Part shown: in pieces, positions 1-8,867 of the stretch
How the letters are laid out: each line of letters starts with the position of its first letter
Numbering within the stretch: position 1 is the stretch's first letter
Assembly (NCBI RefSeq): GCF_001667035.1
Contig: NZ_LZIR01000027.1
Coordinates: forward strand, 36,969-100,968
Direction of reading: 5' to 3'
Source of the DNA: Mycobacterium sp. 852002-51057_SCH5723018
GTDB lineage: Bacteria; Actinomycetota; Actinomycetes; Mycobacteriales; Mycobacteriaceae
DNA length: 64,000 nucleotides
The notes under the pieces: generated by a model
Told to the model about the DNA's origin: nothing
What the model saw: only the letters and a program-made list of their open reading frames with translations
Databases searched by the model: none
Translations under genes and position numbers: made by a program

Positions 1-161
1 ACGTGAGTCCGAGCAACGCCGAATGGTTCTACGACCACAGCAAGAGCGGCGACATCGTCGAGGTGGTCAACACCGTCGGCCCGACGCTGTCGGGCACCGA
101 AGGGCTGGGCGACTGGAACATCCCGTGGCCGGTGTGGAAGGCGGGCAACGCCGACACCTGA
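1..161 (+). CDS. ldtB: L,D-transpeptidase, C-terminal end (partial)
   Basis: The reading frame is open from the left edge to TGA at 159-161 and encodes the last ~52 residues of a mycobacterial L,D-transpeptidase of the LdtMt2 (Rv2518c) type. The segment [12 protein letters not shown] is the region directly after the catalytic SHGC motif, which lies outside the window, and the ending GLGDWNIPW is typical of the family. These enzymes are periplasmic, lipid-anchored proteins that form 3-3 cross-links between meso-diaminopimelate residues of peptidoglycan. Its place beside tRNA-His and orn fits the order of the M. tuberculosis chromosome. Only the tail is visible, so paralogues cannot be fully excluded. 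Confidence 0.8.
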   Translation, partial: VSPSNAEWFYDHSKSGDIVEVVNTVGPTLSGTEGLGDWNIPWPVWKAGNADT

Positions 162-261
162 CGGCCGAAGGGATGTCGGTGGTTGCACTTTCGGCCGCCC
201 GGACGCCTCAGTCACGTTTCATTCACTCGTCTGCGGCCTCAGCGTTGTAAGGTGCCGGGTC

Positions 262-552
262 ATGAGCACACCCTCACCCGGGCCCGGTTGGTGGCTGGCG
301 TCGGACGGCAATTGGTACCCGCAGCGCTGGGAAACCACCTTCGTCTATTACACCAACGAGTCTCTGCAGGCAGTGGTCGACGAGGCGCGTCGTCAATCGA
401 AGGCCTACGGCGAACAGGGCTGGGAGATCGTGGGCTCCTCGGTGCAACGGGTTCAGGTTGCGCACCGCTTCAGCGACTACGACAAGGTCGGCGACCACTA
501 TTACGAGTGGAGCATCGTCTGCACCCTGAAACGGCCCCTCGCCCCTGGCTGA
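262..552 (+). CDS. small hypothetical protein (96 aa)
   Basis: ATG at 262 opens a 96-residue protein with good mycobacterial codon use. The N-terminus carries PGWWLASDGNWYP, a Trp-rich short motif often seen at the ends of actinobacterial membrane-associated proteins (DUF2510-like 'GWY/SDGxWYP' box). The rest (about residues 30-90) looks like a small alpha/beta domain with DEARRQSKAYGEQGWEIVG, resembling DUF4177-type proteins. There is no signal peptide or membrane segment. It stands alone between the transpeptidase gene and a hairpin terminator. No function can be assigned. Confidence 0.7.
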   Translation: MSTPSPGPGWWLASDGNWYPQRWETTFVYYTNESLQAVVDEARRQSKAYGEQGWEIVGSSVQRVQVAHRFSDYDKVGDHYYEWSIVCTLKRPLAPG

Positions 553-597
553 CGGTTGGGCACGTCAAAGGGGTAAGCACGAACCGGCAAAGCAAAA

Positions 598-624
598 GGT
601 CGGAGGGCGCTAACGCCCCCGACC
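598..624. terminator. GC-rich hairpin terminator
   Basis: GGTCGG-A-GGGCG, a CTAA loop, then CGCCC-CCGACC: an 11-bp stem with one bulged A. It sits between the end of the 96-aa gene (+) and the 3' end of tRNA-His (-), so it could stop transcription from both sides. There is no long U tract, as is usual for mycobacterial hairpins. Confidence 0.6.
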
Positions 625-630
625 TGTCGG

Positions 631-704
631 GGTGGCTGACGGGACTCGAACCCGCGACATCCAGGATCACAACCTGGTGCTCTACCAGCTGAACTACAGC
701 CACC
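631..704 (-). tRNA. tRNA-His (GUG)
   Basis: Read on the minus strand the segment folds as a full cloverleaf: acceptor GUGGCUG/CAGCCAC, D arm, anticodon stem CCAGG/CCUGG with loop UUGUGAU (anticodon GUG), and T loop UUCGAGU. The encoded extra G at -1 facing discriminator C73 is the tRNA-His hallmark. CCA is not encoded. It lies just downstream of orn, as in M. tuberculosis. Confidence 0.97.
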
Positions 705-753
705 ATCGCCGCCAACCGGCCTGGAAAGGGGCCAACGAGCGGCGACGTCGATA

Positions 754-1401
754 CTAGCGGGTCGGTGGCTCGGGGTCCGAATCGATTGTTTCCGCGGCCG
801 TCTTTCCGCCTGGGAGATTGGCCACCACGGCCTCGATTTCACTGGTAGACGGCCCTGGCGGGAGCACGAACACGGTGCGCCGGTAGTACTGCAACTCGCG
901 GATGGATTCATGGATGTCGGCCAGCGCCCGGTGCGTGAGCCCCTTGACCGGCTGACCGTAGTAGATGCGGGGGTACCAGCGCCGGCACAGCTCCTTGATC
1001 GAGCTGACGTCGATCATCCGGTAGTGCAGGTAGGAGTCCAGCTCGGGCATGTCGCGGGCGATGAACGAGCGGTCGGTGGCGATCGAGTTGCCCGCCAGCG
1101 GCGCGGTCTTGGGCTGCTTGACGTGGGTGGTGACGTAGTCCATCACCATCGCCTCGGCGGTGGCCAGGTCGACGGTGGACGCCTTGACCTCCTCGATCAG
1201 CCCCGAGCGCGAGTGCATTGCGGCGACCACCTCGATCATCGACGACAGCGTGGCATCGTCGGCGTGGATCACCACGTCCACCCCGTCGCCGAGGATGTTC
1301 AGCTCGGCGTCGGTGACGAGGGCGGCGATCTCGATCAGCTTGTCCGAGCCCAGATCCAGCCCAGTCATCTCGCAGTCGATCCACACCAATTCGTCGCGCA
1401 C
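754..1401 (-). CDS. orn: oligoribonuclease
   Basis: Cytoplasmic DEDDh 3'-5' exoribonuclease that degrades 2-5-nt RNA (and pGpG/pApA-type) fragments to mononucleotides. The GTG at 1401 gives 215 residues, the length of M. tuberculosis Orn, starting [16 protein letters not shown]; the first catalytic pair D-x-E is in WIDCEMTG. Further active-site pieces are seen in [12 protein letters not shown] and in the C-terminal [11 protein letters not shown] (His and Asp of the ExoIII fold). The frame stays open further upstream, but that extension crosses the promoter region of the divergent ATPase gene and is not conserved in composition. It is followed by tRNA-His. Confidence 0.97.
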   Translation of the reverse strand: MRDELVWIDCEMTGLDLGSDKLIEIAALVTDAELNILGDGVDVVIHADDATLSSMIEVVAAMHSRSGLIEEVKASTVDLATAEAMVMDYVTTHVKQPKTAPLAGNSIATDRSFIARDMPELDSYLHYRMIDVSSIKELCRRWYPRIYYGQPVKGLTHRALADIHESIRELQYYRRTVFVLPPGPSTSEIEAVVANLPGGKTAAETIDSDPEPPTR

Positions 1402-1508
1402 AGCGCTCAGCGTATGCGCACGTGAGCTCTGCCTCTGCCCGCCCCTGGGAAGTAGTGTGAGCGTTGCCGAACCGAACGGGGGCGAGTGGGGAAGAGGGGC
1501 GCAGCACG

Positions 1509-3083
1509 ATGACCACCGAATCAGCGGCCACACCCGCCAAGCGGATCGCGAACGGCTACGCCTTCCAAGGGCGGGCGCTGGAATTGGGCACGGTCGTCGT
1601 CGACGGCCAGGCCGACCCGAGCGCGCAGGTTCGTATCCCGCTGGCCACGGTCAACAGGCACGGGCTGGTGGCCGGAGCCACGGGAACCGGCAAGACCAAG
1701 ACGCTGCAGCTGATCGCCGAACAGCTCAGCGCGGCCGGTGTCGCCGTGTTGATGGCCGACGTGAAGGGCGACCTGTCCGGCCTGTCCCGGCCAGGAGAGG
1801 CCAACGACAAGACCGCCGCGCGCGCCAAAGACACCGGCGACGATTGGGCACCAACGGGATTCCCGGTCGAGTTCTTGTCGCTCGGCACCGGGGGAGTGGG
1901 CGTGCCAGTGCGGGCGACCGTTGCCAGCTTTGGTCCGGTTCTGTTGTCGAAAGTGTTGGGGCTCAATGCTACTCAGGAGTCGACGCTGGGATTGATCTTC
2001 CACTGGGCCACGGAAGCCAACCGCCCGCTGGTCACCCTGAGTGATCTGCGCGGTGTCATCAGCCACCTGGCCAGCGACGAGGGCAAAGCCGATCTGAAAG
2101 ACCTTGGCGGAGTGTCGCCGACGACGGCGGGCGTCATCCTGCGAGCGTTGGTGAATCTCGCCGGCGAGGGCGGCGACACGTTCTTCGGTGAGCCGAAGCT
2201 CGATCCCCAGGATCTGCTGCGCGTAGACGGCCAAGGCCATGGCATCATCTCGCTGCTCGAGTTCAGCGGCCAGTCGCTGCGCCCGGTCATCTTCTCCACC
2301 TTCCTGATGTGGGTGCTGGCCGATCTGTTCACCGTCCTGCCCGAGGTCGGCGACGTGGACAAGCCCAAGCTGGTCTTCTTCTTCGACGAGGCCCACCTGT
2401 TGTTCACCGACGCCTCCAAGGCTTTCCTGGAGCAGGTCGAACAGACCGTAAAGCTGATCCGCTCCAAGGGAGTCGGGGTGTTCTTCTGCACCCAGTTGCC
2501 CACGGACCTGCCCAACGACGTGCTCTCCCAGCTGGGCGCCCGCGTCCAACACGCCCTGCGGGCGTTCACCCCCGACGACCAGAAGGCGCTGAGCAAGACC
2601 GTGCGCACCTACCCGAAAACCGATGTCTACGACCTGGAGTCGGCGCTGACATCGCTGGGAATCGGTGAGGCCGTCGTCACCGTGCTGTCGGAGAAGGGCG
2701 CACCGACGCCGGTCGCGTGGACGCGGATGCGGGTGCCCCGGTCGCTGATGGCATCGATCGGCACCGATGCGATCTCCGCTGCGGCCAAATCCAGTCCGCT
2801 GCAAGCCAAATACGGTCAGACGGTTCAACAACCGGCGCCGCCCCAGGCCGGCCCGCAGGATCCGCAAGCCCGACCCGGGCCGCAGCCGCCGCAAGCCCGG
2901 TCCGACTACCCACCGGTCCCACCGATTGAACCGGTTCCGCCGATGCCGGAACCCGCGGAGCCAAAAGGGCCTAGCTTGTTAGAAAGGCTGTGGCACGATC
3001 GGGAAGTGCAAAGCGCCGTGAACATGGGGATCCGCGAGGTCATCAAAGCCAAGTTCGGAACCGGCCGTCGCCGCCGGAAGTAA
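1509..3083 (+). CDS. HerA-like ATPase, DUF853 family (Rv2510c type)
   Basis: A 524-residue P-loop ATPase. Walker A is GATGTGKT (residues 56-63) and Walker B is [11 protein letters not shown] near residue 300; DVKGDLSGL and an arginine-containing [12 protein letters not shown] sensor segment follow, the pattern of HerA/FtsK-fold DUF853 proteins. The last ~80 residues are proline-rich ([10 protein letters not shown] and similar) before a basic tail GTGRRRRK. The physiological role is not known; relatives are proposed DNA-translocating or bipolar helicase-type ATPases. I chose ATG 1509; an upstream ATG at 1464 would add 15 residues. It is divergent from orn, and the end is 3 bp from the convergent cmrA. 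Confidence 0.9.
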   Translation: MTTESAATPAKRIANGYAFQGRALELGTVVVDGQADPSAQVRIPLATVNRHGLVAGATGTGKTKTLQLIAEQLSAAGVAVLMADVKGDLSGLSRPGEANDKTAARAKDTGDDWAPTGFPVEFLSLGTGGVGVPVRATVASFGPVLLSKVLGLNATQESTLGLIFHWATEANRPLVTLSDLRGVISHLASDEGKADLKDLGGVSPTTAGVILRALVNLAGEGGDTFFGEPKLDPQDLLRVDGQGHGIISLLEFSGQSLRPVIFSTFLMWVLADLFTVLPEVGDVDKPKLVFFFDEAHLLFTDASKAFLEQVEQTVKLIRSKGVGVFFCTQLPTDLPNDVLSQLGARVQHALRAFTPDDQKALSKTVRTYPKTDVYDLESALTSLGIGEAVVTVLSEKGAPTPVAWTRMRVPRSLMASIGTDAISAAAKSSPLQAKYGQTVQQPAPPQAGPQDPQARPGPQPPQARSDYPPVPPIEPVPPMPEPAEPKGPSLLERLWHDREVQSAVNMGIREVIKAKFGTGRRRRK

Positions 3084-3086
3084 CGG

Positions 3087-3893
3087 CTACTCGCCGCCGA
3101 GCTTCTTATAAAAGCTGCCCACGATCGGCGCGACGATGGCGCGGGGGGCGTACCCGCTGGCCACCGACATGGCTTTCGACGTCAGGCCCGGCACGACGCG
3201 CATCTTGTTGCGCTCCAACGCATCCAGTGACACCTTGGCCGTGTGCTCGGTCGAGATCCACAGGAAGTCCGGCACCAGCTTTTCCACCAGTGTGGCTTCG
3301 GCGTCGTCGGGCAGATCGGTGCGCACCGGGCCGGGCGCCAGCAGCGTGACGTGCACACCGGAGCGGCGCAGTTCACCGCGCAACGATTCGCTGAAGGTGT
3401 TCACGAACGCCTTGGTGGCCGCGTAGGTGGCGTTGTAGGGAATCGGCGAATTGCCCGCCGCCGAACCGGAAATCAGGATGCCGCCAGCCTTGCGCCCGAC
3501 CATGCCCGGCAGCACCGCCAACGTAAGGTCGTGCACGCCCAGCACATTCAGCTGCAACTGGGCCTTTTCCCCGGCCGGGTCCAGCGTCGCGACCGGTCCA
3601 AAGGTCGCGGTTCCCGCGTTGGCGCACAGGATCGAGATCGGGCGGGCGGCCAGTTCGTCGCACAACTTTGCCCGCTCGCCCGGGTCGGCCAAGTCGGCCG
3701 GCCGCACGTCGACTTCGACGCGGTATTTGTCCGCCAGCCGGCCGGCGAGCTCGTTGAGCAGGTCCTCGCGCCGGGCGGTGACGATCAGGTTGTGCCCGCG
3801 GGCGGCGAGTTCGGTGGCCAGCGCCTCGCCGATGTTCTGCGAAGCTCCGGTGACAACGGCGCGCGCGTCGGGGCTGGGGGCGGGTACCGGCAT
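3087..3893 (-). CDS. cmrA: mycolate reductase, short-chain dehydrogenase
   Basis: A 268-residue classical SDR matching Rv2509/CmrA, the enzyme known to reduce the beta-keto mycolate produced by Pks13 to the mature beta-hydroxy form. The cofactor motif TGASQNIG is at residues 15-22, NAG at 92-94, the catalytic serine in ISGSAAG (~141-147), and YAATK gives Tyr157 and Lys161. The C-terminus SYGAPRAIV-type helix ends KKLGGE. ATG 3893 (MPVPAPSPDA) matches the M. tuberculosis start; an in-frame ATG six codons earlier exists. It is convergent with the HerA-like ATPase gene and divergent from the MFS gene across a tandem 56-bp repeat. Confidence 0.93.
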   Translation of the reverse strand: MPVPAPSPDARAVVTGASQNIGEALATELAARGHNLIVTARREDLLNELAGRLADKYRVEVDVRPADLADPGERAKLCDELAARPISILCANAGTATFGPVATLDPAGEKAQLQLNVLGVHDLTLAVLPGMVGRKAGGILISGSAAGNSPIPYNATYAATKAFVNTFSESLRGELRRSGVHVTLLAPGPVRTDLPDDAEATLVEKLVPDFLWISTEHTAKVSLDALERNKMRVVPGLTSKAMSVASGYAPRAIVAPIVGSFYKKLGGE

Positions 3894-3906
3894 GCGGCCA
3901 ATCGTA

Positions 3907-4018
3907 GACACGCAGCGATCGCAAGCGCGGCGCAGCCGGGCGCCGCGGGTCGCTGCGCATCAGACACGCAGCGATCGCAAGGGCGGCGCAGCCGGGCGCG
4001 GCGGGTCGCTGCGCATCA
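3907..4018. repeat. tandem 2 x 56-bp direct repeat
   Basis: Units 3907-3962 and 3963-4018 are identical except for two bases (C/G at the AAGCGCGG/AAGGGCGG and GCCGCGG/GCGGCGG positions). Each unit contains ACACGCAGCGATCGCAAG and ends GGTCGCTGCGCATCA, so each also contains internal complementary arms (GCAGCGA / TCGCTGC). It fills nearly the whole space between the cmrA start and the MFS gene start. Confidence 0.95.
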
Positions 4019-4044
4019 GGTGCCCAACACATAAAGTTCGGGGC

Positions 4045-5394
4045 ATGAATCAGCCGGGGCCGGATCTGGCCAGGCCTGCGCCGTCGCGAGTGGTGGCCTG
4101 GGCGCTGTGGGACTCCGGTTCCACCGGGCTGAACGCGATCGTGGCGACCTTCGTCTTCTCCGTCTATCTGACCAGCAGCGTGGGGGCGGGCCTATCCGGT
4201 GCTACGTCGCCGGCGAGCTGGTTGGGTCGCGCTGGCGCCGTCGCCGGGCTGACCGTGGCGCTGCTGGCCCCGGCCGTGGGCGTGTGGGTGGAGTCCCCGC
4301 ACCGCAGGCGCGTGGCCCTGCGCGTGTTGACCGGGCTGGCAATCGCGCTGACCTGCGCGATGTTCTTCATCCGCGATAGCCCCGGCTACCTGTGGGCCGG
4401 TTTGATACTGCTGGGGGCGACGGCCGCCTGCGGCGACCTGGCCAGCGTTCCGTACAACGCGATGCTGCGCCAGCTCTCGACGCCGCAGACGGCCGGCCGG
4501 ATTTCGGGCCTGGGCTGGGCGGCGGGCTACTTGGGCAGCGTCGTGCTGCTGCTGCTGATCTACACCGGATTCATCGCCGGCTCGGGCTCGGGCCCGGGCG
4601 CGGTGCGCGGGCTGCTGCGGGTGCCGGTGCGCGACGGACTCTACGTGCGGGAAGCGATGCTGGTGGCCGCGGCCTGGCTGGCGCTGCTGGCCCTGCCGTT
4701 GCTGGTCGCCGCCCAACGATTGCCCGACACGGCCGAGGCCTACCAGCCGACCAGCATGCTCGGCGGGTATCGCAAGCTGTGGCGGGAGGTATCGGCCGAA
4801 TGGCGCCGCGACCGCAACCTGGTCTACTTCCTGTTCGCCAGCGCGCTCTTTCGCGACGGGCTCGCGGCGATCTTCGCCTTCGGCGCCGTGCTGGGTGTCA
4901 ACGTCTACGGCATCTCTCAGGCCAACGTGCTGATCTTCGGTGTGGTGGCCAGCGTGGTGGCCGCGGTCGGTGCGGTGCTGGGCGGGTTCGTCGACCACCG
5001 GATCGGATCCAAACCCGTCATTGTGGGATCCCTGGTTGCGATCCTCGCCGTCGCGCTGACGCTGATGGTGTCGTCCGGTCCGGTGGCGTTCTGGATCGGT
5101 GGGCTGCTGCTGTGCATGTTCATCGGGCCGTCGCAGTCGTCGTCGCGCGCCCTGCTGTTGCAGATGGCTAAAGACGGCAGGGAAGGCGTCGCTTTTGGCC
5201 TCTACACGATGACGGGACGGGCCGTCGCGTTCGTGGCGCCGTGGCTGTTCTCGGTTTTCGTCGACGCCTTCGGTGCCGTGCGTGCCGGGCTCGGGGGGAT
5301 CTGCCTGGTGCTGGGCGCCGGGCTGCTGGCGATGCTGGTGGTGCGGGTCCCGGTACGCGGCGCCGTCGTAGCCGAAAGCCCTTTGGGCGCTTAG
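4045..5394 (+). CDS. MFS-type membrane transporter (Rv2508c type)
   Basis: A 449-residue integral membrane protein with about 12 hydrophobic segments. The ATG at 4045 gives MNQPGPDLARPAPSRVVAWALWDSG; WALWDSGSTGLNAI in the first helix and the order of segments resemble the Atg22/UMF1 branch of the major facilitator superfamily, known for amino acid or small-metabolite efflux in other organisms. GGFVDHRIGSKPV is the cytoplasmic loop 2-3-like motif, here in the second half. The substrate is unknown. It is divergent from cmrA and its stop overlaps the convergent stop of the next gene by 4 bases. A longer in-frame upstream extension runs through the tandem repeat and is rejected. Confidence 0.88.
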   Translation: MNQPGPDLARPAPSRVVAWALWDSGSTGLNAIVATFVFSVYLTSSVGAGLSGATSPASWLGRAGAVAGLTVALLAPAVGVWVESPHRRRVALRVLTGLAIALTCAMFFIRDSPGYLWAGLILLGATAACGDLASVPYNAMLRQLSTPQTAGRISGLGWAAGYLGSVVLLLLIYTGFIAGSGSGPGAVRGLLRVPVRDGLYVREAMLVAAAWLALLALPLLVAAQRLPDTAEAYQPTSMLGGYRKLWREVSAEWRRDRNLVYFLFASALFRDGLAAIFAFGAVLGVNVYGISQANVLIFGVVASVVAAVGAVLGGFVDHRIGSKPVIVGSLVAILAVALTLMVSSGPVAFWIGGLLLCMFIGPSQSSSRALLLQMAKDGREGVAFGLYTMTGRAVAFVAPWLFSVFVDAFGAVRAGLGGICLVLGAGLLAMLVVRVPVRGAVVAESPLGA

Positions 5395-6200
5395 CCTCTC
5401 GCGTCGCAGACCGTCAGGCCCATGCCGACGCGCTGGCTGACCTGAACCCCGGCCACAGTGACCGAGCAGGTGACGTTGTTGCCGAAGTTGACGATCGTGA
5501 CGTTGGCCGGGTGAGCGGCCGACTTCGACAGGCTGACCTGTTTGGTCCAGGGCAGCGCGACGTTGAACTCGGTCTGCACGACATCACCGGTGCCGATGTA
5601 CATGATGCTGAGCGCTCGGCCCTCGCCGGTGACGGTGTACACGACGTCCTGCATCGCGCCCGGGCCGGTCGTGTCGGTGGGCGCCCCGCTGGAGGGCGGC
5701 ACCGGCGCGGGGATGAGGGGAGGCAGGGGCAGCGTCCTGGTGTGCGTCGACGGCGGCGTCGTCGGTGTGGGCGACGTCGTCTCGGGCATGGCCGGCAGCG
5801 GCGGGACGGCGGTCTGGTTCTTGATCGCCTCGTTGGCGAGGATCAGCGCGATCACCAGGGCGACAACCACCAGCACGGCAGCGGCGGCGACGAGCCACAA
5901 CCAGCGTGGCGATTTGGGGCCTCCCGGCGGCGGGGGAGCCAGACCCTCCGAAGGCGGCTCACCGGTGGGGGGCAGGCCTTGCTGCCAGTAGGCCGGCAGC
6001 TCCCTGGTGGTGTTGGCGTCGGTGAAGCCCGATGCCCATTGCGGCGCATAACCGCCGTACGTCGGGGCGTAGGGAGCCTGGTCGGCGTATGCCGGGTCAA
6101 CGGGCGGCGAGTACTGCTGACTCGGCTGCCCGGGCGGCCCGGCCGGTCCTGACCCCGGTAGAGGGGGACTAAACCGCTCGGGTCGACGTGGATCGCTCAT
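5391..6200 (-). CDS. proline-rich single-pass membrane protein (Rv2507 type)
   Basis: A 269-residue protein with a cytoplasmic Pro/Gly/Tyr-rich N-terminus (~residues 1-95), one transmembrane helix WLWLVAAAAVLVVVALVIALI (split around residues 98-120), a Thr/Pro linker and a C-terminal beta-rich domain (~185-269) with two cysteines (NNVTCSVTV and LTVCDARG). The C-terminal domain resembles the MmpS-type extracytoplasmic fold. ATG at 6200 is preceded by the end of a short intergenic stretch after bkaR. It is the syntenic counterpart of Rv2507; its function is unknown. Confidence 0.85.
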   Translation of the reverse strand: MSDPRRPERFSPPLPGSGPAGPPGQPSQQYSPPVDPAYADQAPYAPTYGGYAPQWASGFTDANTTRELPAYWQQGLPPTGEPPSEGLAPPPPGGPKSPRWLWLVAAAAVLVVVALVIALILANEAIKNQTAVPPLPAMPETTSPTPTTPPSTHTRTLPLPPLIPAPVPPSSGAPTDTTGPGAMQDVVYTVTGEGRALSIMYIGTGDVVQTEFNVALPWTKQVSLSKSAAHPANVTIVNFGNNVTCSVTVAGVQVSQRVGMGLTVCDARG

Positions 6201-6268
6201 GTCCACCTCATGGCTTGCAGGGTACCTGGGCCGGGCCGCTGAGCGGTTTCTTGACGTTTGCCCGCAAG

Positions 6269-6907
6269 TCAGGGGCACTGATTCCCGGCCGTCAGCGCGG
6301 CGACGGTCATCGCCCGCATGACGGCGCGCGACCGCGCTGCGCGGGCGGCCTTGGCGCGCGAATCGTCGCCGGACTTCATGCTGTGCGGGGTGGAGTTCAG
6401 CAGGCCGAAGACCGCGTGGGCCGTCAGCCGGGCGTCGGCTTCGGCCAGGCTGGGATTCAGCTCGCGCAGCACCCCCACCCAGACCTCGACGTACTGGCGC
6501 TGGGCCTTGCGCACCTGCTTCTCGGCCGCCCCGGGTAGGTGGGCAAGGTCGCGGTCCTGGATGCGGATCAGGTCCGGTTCGCCCAGGACAAAGTCGAGGT
6601 GAAAGTCGATGAGGTCGTCTAGAGCGGCGGCCGCGTCGGCGCTGCGGGCCCGCGCCTCCCGGGCGCCGGCGAGCAGCCGGGTGCTGATGCCCACCAGCAA
6701 CTCGACGAGCAGCGACTCCTTGTTGGGGAAGTGGCGGTAGATCGCCGGACCGCTGACGCCGGCGGCGGCGCCGATGTCTTCCAGGCGCACCGCGAGGAAT
6801 CCCCGCTGGGCGAAGAGGCGTTCGGCGGCCGACAGCAGCTGCAGGCGCCGGTCGGATTTCAACTGGCTCCGGCGGTTTGGGGTGTCGGGCGCCGACGTCG
6901 TCATCAT
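6269..6907 (-). CDS. bkaR: TetR-family repressor of branched-chain keto-acid catabolism
   Basis: A 212-residue TetR protein. The N-terminal helix-turn-helix RLEDIGAAAGVSGPAIYRHFPNKESLL-type region (split around residues 37-63) is almost identical to that of Rv2506, described as BkaR, the repressor of the adjacent branched-chain catabolic operon. The C-terminal ligand domain is unassigned in detail. I chose ATG 6907; ATG 6904 and an upstream in-frame codon at 6946 are alternatives, but the latter would place the start inside the operator region. It is divergent from the scoA stub-accD1 operon, with operator-like palindromes in both promoters, so autoregulation is likely. Confidence 0.92.
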   Translation of the reverse strand: MMTTSAPDTPNRRSQLKSDRRLQLLSAAERLFAQRGFLAVRLEDIGAAAGVSGPAIYRHFPNKESLLVELLVGISTRLLAGAREARARSADAAAALDDLIDFHLDFVLGEPDLIRIQDRDLAHLPGAAEKQVRKAQRQYVEVWVGVLRELNPSLAEADARLTAHAVFGLLNSTPHSMKSGDDSRAKAARAARSRAVMRAMTVAALTAGNQCP

Positions 6908-6934
6908 GGCCCCCGTCCACACGTCGCCCGGTCG

Positions 6935-6950
6935 GTTAATCGCCACTAAC
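6935..6950. promoter_or_regulatory. BkaR operator-like site 1 (weak)
   Basis: GTTAATC-GC-CACTAAC has the same 16-bp layout (7-2-7) as the strong site at 7091-7106 with two arm mismatches. It lies directly upstream of the bkaR start. Confidence 0.55.
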
Positions 6951-6959
6951 GTAGCACGA

Positions 6960-6975
6960 GTTATTCGCGATTAAC
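6960..6975. promoter_or_regulatory. BkaR operator-like site 2
   Basis: GTTATTC-GC-GATTAAC is a 7-2-7 palindrome with one arm mismatch, 25 bp from site 1. It lies in the bkaR promoter region. Confidence 0.65.
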
Positions 6976-7088
6976 CCGAACTCCCCGGGGTCCGGATGCT
7001 GTCGACGGATTCGAGTACCAGCGGGGGTGGGGACTGGCGCCGTTGCCTTCCCTGGACGCGGTAGCGCGGGCGGTGGTATCCTCACATC

Positions 7089-7108
7089 CAGTTAATGAGC
7101 ATTAACTG
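7089..7108. promoter_or_regulatory. BkaR operator-like site 3 (perfect palindrome)
   Basis: CAGTTAATG and CATTAACTG are perfect 9-bp inverted arms around AG. The site is 21 bp upstream of the scoA stub ATG at 7130, in position to block the catabolic operon promoter. The shared core with sites 1 and 2 is GTTAnTn-2-nAnTAAC. Its assignment to BkaR is inferred from gene adjacency. Confidence 0.75.
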
Positions 7109-7129
7109 AAGCCCTGGAGAGGCTGTTGG

Positions 7130-7282
7130 ATGGACAAGGTGGTGGCGACGGCCGCTGAAGCGGTCGCCGACATAACCGATGGTTCGTCGCTGGCGGTGGG
7201 GGGATTCGGCTTCTGCGGCATCCCCGTGCTCGCCAAAACCGAACCGGCCCTTGCGCTGGCGGCAACAGGGAGGCAATCGTGA
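7130..7282 (+). pseudogene. scoA: scoA remnant (3-oxoacid CoA-transferase alpha subunit), 50 codons
   Basis: ATG at 7130 starts [20 protein letters not shown] and GGFGFCGIP, the exact N-terminus of ScoA, the alpha subunit of succinyl-CoA:3-oxoacid CoA-transferase (the GGFG/CGIP loop binds CoA). After residue ~32 the match stops and an unrelated tail runs to TGA at 7280-7282. The rest of scoA (~215 residues) and all of recognisable scoB (~218 residues) are absent. The frame is still open and its stop overlaps the GTG of accD1 by four bases (GTGA) with AGGGAGG just before it, so the stub may still be translated and coupled to accD1. fadD35, which lies upstream of scoA in M. tuberculosis, is also absent. 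Confidence 0.85.
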
Positions 7283-8865
7283 GCTCGTCTGTTATGACCG
7301 CGCCGTCGTTCGCCGACGAGCACCGCCGACTCGTCCGCGAGCTGAACGCCAAGTTGGCCGCGGCGGCGTTGGGCGGCAGCGAACGCGCCCGCGAACGCCA
7401 CGTCAGCCGCGGCAAGCTGTTGCCCCGCGAACGGGTCGATCGCCTGCTGGATCCGGGCAGCCCGTTCTTGGAGCTGTCGCCGCTGGCCGCCAACGGCATG
7501 TACGACGACGAGTCCCCGGGTGCGGGCGTCATCACCGGTATTGGGCGGGTGTCGGAGCGCGAGTGCGTGATTGTCGTCAACGACGCCACGGTCAAGGGCG
7601 GCACCTACTACCCCATGACGGTCAAAAAGCACCTGCGTGCCCAGGAAGTCGCGCTGCAGAACCGGTTGCCGTGCATCTACCTGGTGGACTCCGGCGGTGC
7701 GTTCCTTCCGCGCCAGGACGAGGTGTTCCCCGACCGCGAGCACTTCGGCCGGATCTTCTACAACCAGGCGACCATGAGCGCCAAAGGGATTCCGCAGGTG
7801 GCCGCGGTGCTGGGTTCGTGCACGGCGGGCGGCGCCTACGTGCCGGCGATGAGCGACGAGGCCGTCATCGTGCGCGAGCAGGGCACGATCTTCCTCGGCG
7901 GCCCGCCGCTGGTGAAGGCCGCTACCGGCGAGATCGTCTCCGCGGAGGAGCTCGGCGGCGGCGACCTGCATTCGCGCGTCTCCGGTGTCACCGACCACCT
8001 GGCGGAGGACGACGAGCACGCGCTGCGGATCGTCCGCTCGATCGTGGCCACCTTCGGCCCGCGAGAGCCCGGCCAATGGGAGGTGCGACGGTCGGTCGAG
8101 CCCAAGCACGCACAAACCGAGCTCTACGACGTGGTGCCGCCGGACCCCCGGGTGCCCTATGACGTGCACGAGGTCATCGTCCGGCTGGTCGACGGCAGCG
8201 AATTCGGCGAATTCAAGGCCAATTACGGCAAGACGCTGGTGACCGCCTTCGCCCGCATCCACGGTCACCCCGTCGGGATCATCGCCAACAACGGCGTGCT
8301 GTTCAGCGAATCCGCCCTGAAGGGCGCGCATTTCATCGAGCTGTGCGACAAGCGCAACATCCCGCTGCTGTTCCTGCAGAACATCGCCGGGTTCATGGTC
8401 GGGCGCGACTACGAGGCCGGCGGCATCGCCAAGCATGGCGCCAAGATGGTCACCGCCGTGGCATGCGCCCGGGTGCCCAAGCTGACCGTCGTGATCGGCG
8501 GATCCTATGGCGCGGGCAACTATTCGATGTGCGGGCGGGCGTATTCGCCCCGGTTCCTGTGGATGTGGCCCAACGCGCGGATTTCGGTGATGGGGGGCGA
8601 GCAGGCGGCGTCGGTGCTCGCGACGGTCCGCGGTGAGCAGCTCGCCACGGCGGGTAAGCCGTGGTCGGCCGACGAGGAGGAGGCGTTCAAGGCGCCCATC
8701 CGCGAGCAGTACGAAGACCAGGGCAACCCGTACTACTCGACGGCCCGCCTGTGGGACGACGGCATTATCGACCCGGCCGACACCAGAACCTGTGTCGGGC
8801 TTGCGCTTTCGGCATGCGTCCACGCGCCGCTGGAACCGGTCTCCTACGGCGTCTTTCGGATGTGA
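7279..8865 (+). CDS. accD1: acyl-CoA carboxylase carboxyltransferase beta subunit (methylcrotonyl-CoA type)
   Basis: A 528-residue crotonase-fold carboxyltransferase. With AccA1 it forms the biotin-dependent complex known in M. tuberculosis to carboxylate 3-methylcrotonyl-CoA in leucine breakdown. Family marks are [16 protein letters not shown] (~residues 135-150), [16 protein letters not shown] (acyl-CoA oxyanion site) and [15 protein letters not shown] (second oxyanion site, ~410-425). The GTG at 7279 has AGGGAGG 5 bp upstream and overlaps the scoA stub stop. The stop overlaps the next possible GTG, a layout for translational coupling. Confidence 0.96.
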   Translation: MSSSVMTAPSFADEHRRLVRELNAKLAAAALGGSERARERHVSRGKLLPRERVDRLLDPGSPFLELSPLAANGMYDDESPGAGVITGIGRVSERECVIVVNDATVKGGTYYPMTVKKHLRAQEVALQNRLPCIYLVDSGGAFLPRQDEVFPDREHFGRIFYNQATMSAKGIPQVAAVLGSCTAGGAYVPAMSDEAVIVREQGTIFLGGPPLVKAATGEIVSAEELGGGDLHSRVSGVTDHLAEDDEHALRIVRSIVATFGPREPGQWEVRRSVEPKHAQTELYDVVPPDPRVPYDVHEVIVRLVDGSEFGEFKANYGKTLVTAFARIHGHPVGIIANNGVLFSESALKGAHFIELCDKRNIPLLFLQNIAGFMVGRDYEAGGIAKHGAKMVTAVACARVPKLTVVIGGSYGAGNYSMCGRAYSPRFLWMWPNARISVMGGEQAASVLATVRGEQLATAGKPWSADEEEAFKAPIREQYEDQGNPYYSTARLWDDGIIDPADTRTCVGLALSACVHAPLEPVSYGVFRM

Positions 8866-8867
8866 AG

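Noticed and set aside
1521..2894. Minus-strand open frame (457 codons) opposite the HerA-like ATPase
   Set aside because: Antisense shadow; the ATPase motifs lie on the plus strand.
7102..8823. Long minus-strand open frame (573 codons) opposite accD1
   Set aside because: It is the antisense shadow of a well-conserved gene in high-GC DNA and has no domain of its own.
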